The notes beneath the pieces are model-generated. The model was not told the origin of the DNA. It was given only the letters and a program-made list of their open reading frames with translations, and made no database searches. Positions 1 to 6,653 of a stretch of DNA of 17,369 bases are shown piece after piece. How positions within the stretch are numbered: the stretch's first letter is position 1; the number at the start of each line of letters is the position of its first letter. A program made the translations under genes and the position numbers. The stretch spans positions 1-17,369 of the forward strand of contig JACMMR010000022.1 of the NCBI GenBank assembly GCA_014378965.1. Reading direction: 5' to 3'. The stretch is from Candidatus Parcubacteria bacterium. Lineage in GTDB: Bacteria; Patescibacteriota; Minisyncoccia; Phycocordibacterales; CAIZLB01.

Positions 1-2
1 AC

Positions 3-122
3 ATCAACATGAGTAAACCAATGATTACAAAAGATGGAGTAGCCTACGCCACCTCAACCTCACCAAATATGACCTATGATCCGGTGACGAAGATGCTGAC
101 GTTTACGGCGGATGGGTTTTAG
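3..122 (+). CDS. C-terminal end of an unidentified protein (partial)
   Basis: An open frame enters from the left edge and ends at TAG 120-122, giving 39 residues that include YDPVTKMLTF near the end. The Thr/Ser-rich, beta-strand-like character would suit the tail of a large surface or secreted protein, but no family can be named. Many codons end in C or G (acc, gtg, acg, gcg), unlike the AT-rich gyrA that follows. No terminator is visible between this stop and the gyrA promoter. Confidence 0.6.
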   Translation: MNMSKPMITKDGVAYATSTSPNMTYDPVTKMLTFTADGF

Positions 123-170
123 AGCTTAGATTTATTGAAAAATAGTCAGGTAAAAATGTTAATTTTATGT

Positions 171-199
171 TTTAAAATCCATGCTATATATGCTATAAT
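171..199 (+). promoter_or_regulatory. gyrA promoter with extended -10
   Basis: TGcTATAAT (191-199) is a consensus extended -10. A weak -35-like tttaaa lies 17 nt upstream (171-176). An 8-nt direct repeat, atgctata, occurs at 181-188 and 190-197. The predicted start site is about 206-208, leaving only 1-3 nt before the ATG at 209, so the mRNA would be nearly leaderless. Confidence 0.7.
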
Positions 200-208
200 A
201 CTCTCCAT

Positions 209-2698
209 ATGCCCAAATCACGAAATAATCAAATCGACAGTGAAAATATAGAAGAAATAGAGATTATTCCTCATCAGAATGTGATTCAAAGAAATATTGT
301 AGACGAGATGGAGGAGTCATATATTGACTATGCTATGAGTGTTATTACAGAACGTGCTCTACCTGATATTCGTGACGGTTTAAAGCCTGTGCAAAGACGT
401 ATTTTATTTGCTATGAGTAGATTAGGACTTTTGCCTACAGCAAAATTTCAAAAATCCGCTAAAGTTGTTGGAGAAACTATGGGTAACTATCACCCGCATG
501 GTGACGCTGCTATTTACCAAACTATGGTGAACATGGTACAGGATTTTAACATGAGATATCCTTTGATCTGGGGGCAAGGTAACTTTGGTAATGTTGACGG
601 ATATCCTGCAGCGGCCTCTCGTTATACAGAAAGTAAATTAAATAAAATTTCACTGAACTTATTGGCAGATTTAGATAAAGATACTGTTGATTTCCGTCCA
701 AACTACGATGGTACTCGAAAAGAACCTTCTGTTCTACCAACTCAAGTACCAAACTTTTTACTTAACGGTACATTAGGTATTGCTGTAGGTATGGCAACAA
801 ATATTCCTCCTCACAACCTAAACGAGGTAATGGATGCGGTTAATCATTTGGTAGACAATCCAGATGCGACTGTTATCGATTTAATGCAATTTATTAAAGG
901 TCCAGATTTTCCTACTGGTGCGATTGCTTTTAATCAAAAAGATATAGAACATGCCTGTACTCATGGTCGTGGTGGTGTTGTTGTACGTGGGGAAGCTGAA
1001 ATAGTTGAGGAAAAGGCCGGGCAATCAAATATTGTTATAAACTCCATACCATATAGAGTGAACAAATCATCGCTTATCGAGGCTATTGCCGACCTAGTAC
1101 GTGATAAAAAACTTGAAGGTATTAAAGATATCCGTGATGAATCAACAAGTGATATACGTATTGTTATAGAGCTCAAAAATGGTATGTATCCTCAAAACAT
1201 ACTAAACTATTTGTACAAACATACACAACTCGAATCAACTTTTCACTACAATCTAGTTGCTCTTGTTGATGGTGTTCCTCAAACATTATCTATCAAATCA
1301 GCACTTGAAAATTTTGTTGGCCATAGAAAAATTGTTATCAGACGGAGAACAGAGTTTGATTTACGAAAAGCCGAGGATAGAGAGCATATTTTACTTGGTT
1401 TGAAAAAAGCTCTTGACCATATTGATGAGATTATTGCCATAATCAAAAAAAGTAAGGATACGCCATCAGCTCATATTGCGTTGATGAAAGAATTTAAATT
1501 CTCAGATCGTCAAACTACAGCTATTTTGGAAATGAAATTGGCACGTCTGGCGTCGCTTGAGAGAAAGAAAATTGAAGATGAGTTGAAAGCATTACAGGCG
1601 ATTATAAAAGATTTGAAAGATATTCTTAAGAATACTTCAAGAATTTTGACCATCATAAAAGATGAATCAAATGCAATTAAAGAAAAATTTGGTGATGTTA
1701 GAAGAACTCGGATTGTAAAAAGTGGTGTTGCCAACGTTGGGGTTGAAGACGTTATTCCAGATCAAGAGTCAGTGCTTGTACTTACTGCCGGCGGATACAT
1801 CAAACGTACAAATCCTGACGAATATAAGAAACAGAGAAGAGGAGGTGTTGGCGTTGTTGATGTTGACGTGAAAGAAGAAGATTTTATAACTCATCTTGTT
1901 TCAGCCACAATGCATAACGAACTCCTATTTTTTACAGATAAAGGTAAGACTTATCAAATAAAGATGTATGATATTCCTGAAGGAAAGCGTGCAACAAGAG
2001 GGAAGTCAATAATGAATTTCCTTTCTCTGGCTCAAGATGAAAAAGTAACTTCTATTCTCCCTATGCCAAAAGAAGTAAAAAAAGTTGATGATATATCGTT
2101 AATGTTGATTACTAAGCTTGGTACAGGAAAGCGTGTAAACCTTTCTTCATTCCGAGACGTACGACGAAGCGGAATTATAGCTATTTCACTAGATGCTGCG
2201 GACAGCTTGATCTCTGCTTCTTTTGTAAATGAAAAAGATTCTATGATTTTGGTTGCAACTGATGCACAATCAATTCGATTTTCTATAAATGAGATTCGAG
2301 AAATGGGTAGATCAGCTGGTGGTGTACGTGCAATGAAGCTCGATAAAGATGTTTTTATTATTGGTGCTATACCAGTAAAATTTGGTTCAAAAGATGATGC
2401 AGAACTTCTTACGGTTTCAGCAAATGGGTATGGTAAAAAAACTTCACTTTCAGAATATAAGATTCAAGGACGTGGAGGTTCGGGAATAAAAACTTTCAAA
2501 GTTACAAGTAAAACTGGTAATCTAATTGCTTCACAAGTTGTAACACCAGAGTTAGATGAGATTGTGGCTATAAGTAAGAAGAGTCAGGTAATCCGATGTG
2601 AATTAAAAGAGATTCCAAATCTCGGTAGAGACACACAAGGTGTGCGAGTTATGAAATTACGCGAAGGAGATAGCCTCGCATCAGTTATAGGGGTATAA
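209..2698 (+). CDS. gyrA: DNA gyrase subunit A
   Basis: GyrA is the DNA-cleaving and rejoining subunit of gyrase, which with GyrB introduces negative supercoils using ATP. The 829 residues are close to B. subtilis GyrA length. The N-terminal core has YIDYAMSVI at about 38-46, the active-site context AASRYTE with catalytic Tyr139 preceded by Arg138, and the HPHGD helix at about 95-99. The C-terminal pinwheel carries the GyrA box QRRGGVG (542-548), which marks gyrase rather than topoisomerase IV. Oddity: the positions equivalent to E. coli Ser83 and Asp87 are Ala100 and Gln104, so both usual quinolone-anchoring residues are absent. No acidic C-terminal tail is present. gyrB is not in the window. 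The start at 209 is set by the adjacent promoter and the family N-terminus. The gene at 2733 follows after 34 nt with no visible terminator. Confidence 0.97.
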   Translation: MPKSRNNQIDSENIEEIEIIPHQNVIQRNIVDEMEESYIDYAMSVITERALPDIRDGLKPVQRRILFAMSRLGLLPTAKFQKSAKVVGETMGNYHPHGDAAIYQTMVNMVQDFNMRYPLIWGQGNFGNVDGYPAAASRYTESKLNKISLNLLADLDKDTVDFRPNYDGTRKEPSVLPTQVPNFLLNGTLGIAVGMATNIPPHNLNEVMDAVNHLVDNPDATVIDLMQFIKGPDFPTGAIAFNQKDIEHACTHGRGGVVVRGEAEIVEEKAGQSNIVINSIPYRVNKSSLIEAIADLVRDKKLEGIKDIRDESTSDIRIVIELKNGMYPQNILNYLYKHTQLESTFHYNLVALVDGVPQTLSIKSALENFVGHRKIVIRRRTEFDLRKAEDREHILLGLKKALDHIDEIIAIIKKSKDTPSAHIALMKEFKFSDRQTTAILEMKLARLASLERKKIEDELKALQAIIKDLKDILKNTSRILTIIKDESNAIKEKFGDVRRTRIVKSGVANVGVEDVIPDQESVLVLTAGGYIKRTNPDEYKKQRRGGVGVVDVDVKEEDFITHLVSATMHNELLFFTDKGKTYQIKMYDIPEGKRATRGKSIMNFLSLAQDEKVTSILPMPKEVKKVDDISLMLITKLGTGKRVNLSSFRDVRRSGIIAISLDAADSLISASFVNEKDSMILVATDAQSIRFSINEIREMGRSAGGVRAMKLDKDVFIIGAIPVKFGSKDDAELLTVSANGYGKKTSLSEYKIQGRGGSGIKTFKVTSKTGNLIASQVVTPELDEIVAISKKSQVIRCELKEIPNLGRDTQGVRVMKLREGDSLASVIGV

Positions 2699-2732
2699 TA
2701 CTATCAAAGCAAAGTAATAATTAAAAAATAAA

Positions 2733-4049
2733 ATGAGCTCATCCAAAGATTTAAATATATTTCAGGTTTTAACAATAGTTGTTTTTCTTGTCATAGGGAT
2801 CATTGGTATTGCAATGTTTGCTACTGGTAAAACTGGTATCGGTGGATCAACTTACAAAGCAATTATTTGGGGTGTTCTACCAAAAACAAGTATTGACGCA
2901 GGACTCGAGTCTTTTAGTATTAGAGGACAAGATCCAAGCTTCACATATATAGAGTATCCTGAAGAAGGTTTTGAACAGGCTATATTAAAAGCTATTGCCG
3001 AAGGCAATGGACCAGACGCGATTATTTTTCCTGATTATATGTATTATGGTCAAATGAATAAATTACTTACTATTCCAAATACTACAGTAACAGCTCAAGA
3101 TTATACCAATACATATCTAGATATAGCACGCAAATTTACAGTTCAAGGTGGTATAAAAGCTTTTCCCATCCTGATTGATCCACTGGTGATGTATTATAAT
3201 GTAAATATATTAAAATCAGAAGGAATTCTTATACCACCAAAAGATTGGGTTGAATTTGCGAACCTGACTGAGAAAGTAGTTCGTAAACGAGACAATGGAA
3301 TTATCGATAGAGCATATACAGCATTAGGTGAATATGACAATATTGATCATGCTAAAGACATACTCTTTGCAATGTTAGCACAAGTTGGAGTGAATTTATC
3401 TTTTTATGACATACAACAAGGCTCATATGTATCTGGATTGATCAATCAGGTGACATCAAGTCGATTATCTCGAGAAGTTTTGATTTTCTACACAGAATTT
3501 GCAAATCCTACAAAAACTTCTTATACTTGGAATAAATCTTTCAAATCATCACGGGAAGCATTTTTGGCAGGAGACTTAGCGATTTATTTTGGACCTGGAT
3601 CTGAAGTTGAATACATGAGAACCCGTAATCCAAATTTAAATTTTGCGATTGCATCAGTACCTCAAGCTTATCAGGACAAAAAAGTTACTCAAGCCAAAGT
3701 GTATTCTCTCGGTTTTATGGTAACTTCAAAAAATCCTAATGCGACGTATCAAAATGTAATGAGTTTTTTCAATACATTTGAGATGAATAAGTCGTTGTCA
3801 GATTCAATACACCTGGCATCAGCTCGTCGAGATGTATTATTAAAATCAGAACTAGCAAAAACCAATGCAGATGTTGCAGTTATAAACAATTCTGCAATTT
3901 ATGCTGAGACCTGGCTCGATCCCGATGCAAATTTAACTGATACTATTTTATCTAAAATGATAACTGCGGTTGTGAGTGGTACTCAAAATATCTCTGATGC
4001 TATTAATGATGCATCTGAGCGATTGGATAGATTATATTTAATACATTAA
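2733..4049 (+). CDS. Membrane-anchored extracellular solute-binding protein (ABC SBP family 1-like)
   Basis: The 438 residues begin with one hydrophobic segment (about 10-31) lacking a lipobox cysteine, so the protein is probably tethered as an uncleaved signal anchor with its body outside. The body resembles family 1 sugar-type binding proteins: AIAEGNGPDAIIFPD near 90-105, the hinge-like sequence AFPILIDPLVMYYN, and a late FLAGDLAIYFGPGS segment of the kind that contacts ligand in this fold. No permease or ATPase gene is nearby. Instead it sits between gyrA and an array of small pilin-like membrane proteins on the same strand. A role as an orphan receptor, or as an adapted surface protein of that locus, is inference. 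The ligand cannot be told. No Shine-Dalgarno precedes the ATG. Confidence 0.75.
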   Translation: MSSSKDLNIFQVLTIVVFLVIGIIGIAMFATGKTGIGGSTYKAIIWGVLPKTSIDAGLESFSIRGQDPSFTYIEYPEEGFEQAILKAIAEGNGPDAIIFPDYMYYGQMNKLLTIPNTTVTAQDYTNTYLDIARKFTVQGGIKAFPILIDPLVMYYNVNILKSEGILIPPKDWVEFANLTEKVVRKRDNGIIDRAYTALGEYDNIDHAKDILFAMLAQVGVNLSFYDIQQGSYVSGLINQVTSSRLSREVLIFYTEFANPTKTSYTWNKSFKSSREAFLAGDLAIYFGPGSEVEYMRTRNPNLNFAIASVPQAYQDKKVTQAKVYSLGFMVTSKNPNATYQNVMSFFNTFEMNKSLSDSIHLASARRDVLLKSELAKTNADVAVINNSAIYAETWLDPDANLTDTILSKMITAVVSGTQNISDAINDASERLDRLYLIH

Positions 4050-4051
4050 TA

Positions 4052-4060
4052 TGATATTAT
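4052..4060 (+). promoter_or_regulatory. Extended -10 directly before the 4067 gene
   Basis: TGaTATTAT (4052-4060) lies just after the stop of the previous gene, and the ATG follows 6 nt later. If used, the transcript would start at or within a base or two of the ATG. No convincing -35 is visible. The region is AT-rich, so a chance match is possible. Confidence 0.4.
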
Positions 4061-4066
4061 AAATAT

Positions 4067-4414
4067 ATGGAATTTTTCCCAAGTTTATCACAATGTTTTT
4101 CAAAAACAGATGCAGCAGGTAATATAAATGGCGGCTGCGGGTGGGCAGAGTTAGGTCCGATTATGAACCAATTACTTTCTAATATTTTGAAGCTTGGGCT
4201 TTTTATAGCTGTACTGATGATATTTTATGCTGGATATATTCTCGTGAATGGTCAGGGTTCTGCAGAATCACGTAGTCGTGTAAAAAAGATATTCATAGGA
4301 ATTGTTATTGGTATAATCTTGCTCGTTGGTTCATATTACATAGTAGAATTTGTGTTAGATACGTTGAATGTGAGTAAGGAATATAGAGGTGGTGCGATTA
4401 AAAAAAGAAATTAA
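4067..4414 (+). CDS. Two-helix VirB2/TrbC-like pilin protein
   Basis: The 115 residues hold two hydrophobic helices (about 39-61 and 74-98) joined by a short basic loop (SAESRSRVKK). This is the architecture of type IV secretion pilin subunits of the VirB2/TrbC kind. The N-terminal part has two cysteines (10 and 24), which could form a disulfide if exported, but no cleavable signal peptide is obvious. It is the first of five tandem genes of this general shape. No VirB4, VirB6 or VirD4-like gene is present, so assembly into a pilus is not shown. A holin-like or other small membrane protein is an alternative. There is no Shine-Dalgarno. Confidence 0.65.
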   Translation: MEFFPSLSQCFSKTDAAGNINGGCGWAELGPIMNQLLSNILKLGLFIAVLMIFYAGYILVNGQGSAESRSRVKKIFIGIVIGIILLVGSYYIVEFVLDTLNVSKEYRGGAIKKRN

Positions 4415-4416
4415 TA

Positions 4417-4422
4417 TATAAT
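4417..4422 (+). promoter_or_regulatory. TATAAT box 6 nt before the 4429 start
   Basis: TATAAT at 4417-4422, immediately after the previous stop, ends 6 nt before the ATG, the same spacing as at other genes here. No -35 or TG extension is visible, and the AT-rich setting weakens the call. Confidence 0.3.
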
Positions 4423-4428
4423 ATACAT

Positions 4429-4839
4429 ATGAAAAATTTTAAGAAAATAATGATTATAGTGATGTTGTTGATGGTGTCGGTAGCCAGGGGTACTGTTTTA
4501 GCAAATCCAAATGGCAATCCATCAAAATCTGATACAGAAACTGTTGCTCGACCAATTTTTATTCCACCTCTTGGTGATGGGGCTGCCGGTGGATCAGACC
4601 TTAAAACTATTTTTTTAAACGTTCTTGATGTGGTACAAACAATAATGATTATGCTTACAACTCTCTACCTTATATTTGCGGGTTTTATGTTTGTGACAGC
4701 AAAAGGTGATCCAGGAAAGCTTAAAAAAGCCCGTGATGCATTACTTTGGGGACTTGTTGGTGCAGCTTTAATACTATGTGCTGAAGTATTGGCTTATGGC
4801 ATTGGGGATACCGTTAAAGAAGTTTTTAAAGGAAAATAA
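4429..4839 (+). CDS. VirB2/TrbC-like pilin with signal peptide
   Basis: The 136 residues start with a classic signal peptide (MKNFKK, hydrophobic stretch, likely cleavage after VLA near residue 25). A Ser/Asn/Pro-rich segment follows, then two helices (about 62-90 and 105-125) around the loop TAKGDPGKLKKARDAL. The GDP-x-K-x-x-KA loop followed by a G-rich second helix is typical of CPR proteins annotated as type IV secretion pilins. Expected location is the cytoplasmic membrane with possible polymerisation into a surface fibre. It lies 14 nt after the previous member and 28 nt before the next. The pilin assignment rests on architecture and motif memory, not on a search. Confidence 0.7.
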   Translation: MKNFKKIMIIVMLLMVSVARGTVLANPNGNPSKSDTETVARPIFIPPLGDGAAGGSDLKTIFLNVLDVVQTIMIMLTTLYLIFAGFMFVTAKGDPGKLKKARDALLWGLVGAALILCAEVLAYGIGDTVKEVFKGK

Positions 4840-4867
4840 TTAAATCATAAACTAATAAAATAAATAC

Positions 4868-5569
4868 ATGAAAAAAATAGTCCTCGTAACAATAATCATG
4901 ATGCTTACTATGTACATAGGTCAAGTTTCCGCTTTTAGTTTTAGTGATATGTTCGGAGGTGGGGCAGATGACAGCAGTGCAGTCGGTGCTGGAGTTGATG
5001 ATACAAATTTTTCAGGAACCGGACCAGATACTAATTTTTCAGGAACGGGTTCTGATACTAACTTTTCAGGAACCGGACCTGATACAAATTTTTCAGGAAC
5101 GGGTTCTGATACTTACTTCTCAGGTACAGGTCCAGATACTAACTTTTCTGGAACCGGCTCTGATACAAATTATAATGTCATGATGGGGGGAAATAATAAT
5201 GATGCTGTGGGGGGAGGGCTAGGTAATTCAAATGATAATCCAGAACTTTATAATAAAAATCCATTTTCAAACTCTGGAAATAACGGTGTGCCAAAACTTT
5301 CATTAAAGGGAATAGTTTATTGGTTAATTGGTTTAATGAATCAATTAGTATATTTAATCATAGGTGCCGCTCTCGTTTCATTTTTATATGGAATATTAAA
5401 ACTTTCATTTATTGATGGACATAAACCTGAGGCTCGTGAACAAGCTAGGAAATTTATGTTTTGGGGAATTGTTTCGCTTTTTGTAATGATGTCAGTGTGG
5501 GGATTAGTTAATGTATTAAAAGTTTCATTTTTTGGGCCTGGTGACTTGATTATACCAAGACTTAAGTAG
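4868..5569 (+). CDS. Two-helix membrane protein with exported 9-residue repeats
   Basis: The 233 residues comprise a signal peptide (cleavage likely after VSA near residue 22), a Gly/Asp-rich segment, six tandem 9-residue repeats DTNFSGTG(P/S) at residues 45-98, an Asn/Gly-rich linker, and two helices (about 148-180 and 196-218). The second helix carries WGIVSLFVMMSVWGLVN, shared almost exactly with the 5623 gene and more loosely with the 6204 gene, so these are paralogues. The repeats lie between signal peptide and helices and so should face outward, perhaps as a flexible stalk or ligand-binding surface. The function of the family is unknown to me; the two-helix shape is pilin-like. There is no Shine-Dalgarno, and a TAAAAT at 4856-4861 precedes the ATG by 6 nt. 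Confidence 0.75.
   Translation: MKKIVLVTIIMMLTMYIGQVSAFSFSDMFGGGADDSSAVGAGVDDTNFSGTGPDTNFSGTGSDTNFSGTGPDTNFSGTGSDTYFSGTGPDTNFSGTGSDTNYNVMMGGNNNDAVGGGLGNSNDNPELYNKNPFSNSGNNGVPKLSLKGIVYWLIGLMNQLVYLIIGAALVSFLYGILKLSFIDGHKPEAREQARKFMFWGIVSLFVMMSVWGLVNVLKVSFFGPGDLIIPRLK
5000..5176 (+). repeat. In-frame 27-nt tandem repeat (6 copies plus a partial)
   Basis: Six 27-nt units run from 5000 to 5161, followed by a 15-nt partial unit. Each encodes DTNFSGTG plus a last residue that alternates strictly P,S,P,S,P,S, so the real period is 54 nt. Most differences between units are synonymous (acc/acg/aca, gga/ggt/ggc); the one replacement inside the unit is N to Y in unit five. This suggests expansion in 54-nt steps followed by selection on the protein. 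Confidence 0.95.
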
Positions 5570-5622
5570 TATACTATCTATATCATTATAAATAATAAAA
5601 ATATTAAACAATACCAAACAAC

Positions 5623-6024
5623 ATGAAAAAAATACTCGCATTATTAGCTTCAATAGCACCTGCACTTATAGTAGCAGCAGGGGAAACTTCACCAGCAGGT
5701 TCAGCAGCTCGTAGCATTGACGGTATCCTTAACTGGCTCATAGGATTAGCAGCACGTGCACTACCACTTCTTATATTAGCCGCACTTGTACTATTCCTGT
5801 TCGGTATTGTAAGAAGATTCTTTTGGGCAAAGGAAGGAACAGATAAAGGTGAAGCTGGTAAATTTATACTTTGGGGTATTGTGGCATTGTTTGTGATGGT
5901 ATCAGTATGGGGACTTGTAAACGTTTTGAAAGGTACATTTAATCTAGACACAAATAATATTCCTGCAGCTCCAGCTATTCCGTATCAAAGATCATATGAA
6001 GCTCAGCCTGGAACAAGTCAATAA
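5623..6024 (+). CDS. Two-helix membrane protein, paralogue of the 4868 product
   Basis: The 133 residues begin with a short signal-like hydrophobic N-terminus (MKKILALLASIAPALIVAAG). Two helices follow: about 35-64 (IDGILNWLIGLAARALPLL...) and 80-103, the latter with WGIVALFVMVSVWGLVNVLK. The loop between them is charged (WAKEGTDKGEAGK). The second helix matches the 4868 product at nearly every position, so this is the same protein family without the repeat domain. The C-terminus is a Pro/Ala-rich tail. It is the last member before a strong terminator, so the 4067-6024 genes could be co-transcribed. The upstream 53 nt are AT-rich with no Shine-Dalgarno. Confidence 0.75.
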   Translation: MKKILALLASIAPALIVAAGETSPAGSAARSIDGILNWLIGLAARALPLLILAALVLFLFGIVRRFFWAKEGTDKGEAGKFILWGIVALFVMVSVWGLVNVLKGTFNLDTNNIPAAPAIPYQRSYEAQPGTSQ

Positions 6025-6041
6025 TATTTAAATAGTTTTAC

Positions 6042-6079
6042 AAAAAAGATTTGAAGTGTATAGCCTCAAATCTTTTTTT
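6042..6079 (+). terminator. Intrinsic terminator after the pilin-like array
   Basis: A 13-bp perfect stem, aaaaaagatttga (6042-6054) with tcaaatctttttt (6066-6078), has an 11-nt loop and ends in a T run. It lies 18 nt after the stop of the 5623 gene. Confidence 0.85.
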
Positions 6080-6102
6080 GTTATTAACGACGTAATGAAA
6101 GA

Positions 6103-6130
6103 GAAATGAAAGTGTTAACATTTTCATTTC
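6103..6130. other. 28-bp near-perfect palindrome centred on GTTAAC
   Basis: The sequence reads gaaatgaaaG, tgttaaca, Ttttcatttc and is symmetric about 6116/6117, with one mismatched pair (G6112 with T6121). There is no loop and no T run, so it looks like a protein-binding dyad rather than a terminator. A second GTTAAC lies at 6142-6147. It is upstream of the 6204 gene. Confidence 0.6.
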
Positions 6131-6148
6131 CGAACTGAGGAGTTAACT

Positions 6149-6185
6149 GATTACCACCTAGATGCTTTGCGTCTAGGTGGTAATC
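6149..6185. other. Inverted repeat overlapping the -35 of the 6204 promoter
   Basis: Perfect 14-nt arms, gattaccacctaga (6149-6162) and tctaggtggtaatc (6172-6185), are extended by three inner pairs (tgc/gcg, one wobble), leaving a ttt loop. No T run follows. The -35 (6167-6172) lies at the tip, so binding of a dimeric protein or cruciform extrusion would block the promoter. An operator role is inference. Confidence 0.7.
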
Positions 6186-6195
6186 ATTATATAAT
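6167..6195 (+). promoter_or_regulatory. Promoter of the 6204 gene
   Basis: TTGCGT (6167-6172), a 17-nt spacer and TATAAT (6190-6195) make a good promoter. The ATG at 6204 follows 8 nt after the -10, so the mRNA should be leaderless or nearly so. Confidence 0.7.
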
Positions 6196-6203
6196 TATTT
6201 TAT

Positions 6204-6500
6204 ATGCAAAAAGTCTATTCAATAATATCAAATATTAATGATATTATTATCAACCCTATCATCCTTTTGTTGTTTATGGTGGCGTTACTTTATTTTATTT
6301 ATGGAGTGTTTGAGTATATGTGGAAATCGAGATCAGATCCAGCTAAAATGAAGGAAGGTAGGTTACATATGGGTTGGGGTTTATTTGGAATGTTTGTTAT
6401 GATCTCGGTGTTTGGTTTCTTTAAAATTCTGATCAATAGTGTACCGGTAAGTGAGAGATCAAAAACTAATGTAAATAGAGTGATGAATTTTGATAAGTAA
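6204..6500 (+). CDS. Small two-helix membrane protein of the WG-FVM-SVFG family
   Basis: The 98 residues contain two helices (about 16-39 and 57-80) joined by the basic loop WKSRSDPAKMKEGR. The second helix has WGLFGMFVMISVFG, a diverged form of the motif in the 4868 and 5623 products. It lacks a cleavable signal peptide and the N- and C-terminal extensions, so it is a minimal family member. Unlike its relatives it has its own promoter behind the 6042 terminator, with the inverted repeat lying over the -35. This implies separate control. Function is unknown; a pilin-like or membrane-scaffold role is possible. A terminator follows at 6608. Confidence 0.7.
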   Translation: MQKVYSIISNINDIIINPIILLLFMVALLYFIYGVFEYMWKSRSDPAKMKEGRLHMGWGLFGMFVMISVFGFFKILINSVPVSERSKTNVNRVMNFDK

Positions 6501-6502
6501 TG

Positions 6503-6576
6503 CCACAAGGGCACTTCTATATTCCTAATACACTTCGTTCATAACGACTATATGTCTACCACAAGGGCACTTCTAT
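6503..6576 (+). repeat. Two copies of an 18-bp direct repeat
   Basis: ccacaagggcacttctat occurs at 6503-6520 and 6559-6576, starting 56 nt apart, in the gap after the 6204 gene. The first copy sits in a small dyad (tgcc-acaag-ggca). The second runs into a separate 9-bp dyad, tattttgat-aa-atcaaaata (6574-6593). Whether this is a dispersed genomic repeat cannot be judged from one window. Confidence 0.8.
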
Positions 6577-6607
6577 TTTGATAAATCAAAATAAGTCGTA
6601 AAGAAAT

Positions 6608-6639
6608 AGCGCCCACCTGATGAACAGGGGGCGCTTTTT
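6608..6639 (+). terminator. GC-rich terminator between convergent genes
   Basis: agcgccc (6608-6614) pairs with gggcgct (6629-6635), and inside an A bulge cctg pairs with cagg around an atgaa loop. T6635-T6639 follow on the plus strand. It ends the 6204 transcript; the stem may also slow transcription from the minus-strand gene, but the T run is poor on that side. Confidence 0.8.
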
Positions 6640-6653
6640 GATGGTTGGTTACG

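Noticed and set aside
209..2698. Topoisomerase IV subunit ParC
   Set aside because: A full GyrA box (QRRGGVG, 542-548) and complete C-terminal pinwheel are present.
5000..5176. CRISPR-like repeat array
   Set aside because: The 27-nt units are directly adjacent with no spacers, are in frame, and encode a conserved 9-residue protein repeat.
4944..5183. Overlapping 79-codon frame in the repeat region
   Set aside because: It is the +1 shadow of the repeat; its pseudo-periodic sequence follows from the 27-nt period and it has no start signals.
6149..6185. Intrinsic terminator
   Set aside because: No T run follows, it lies after an adequate terminator at 6042-6079, and it overlaps a -35/-10 pair.
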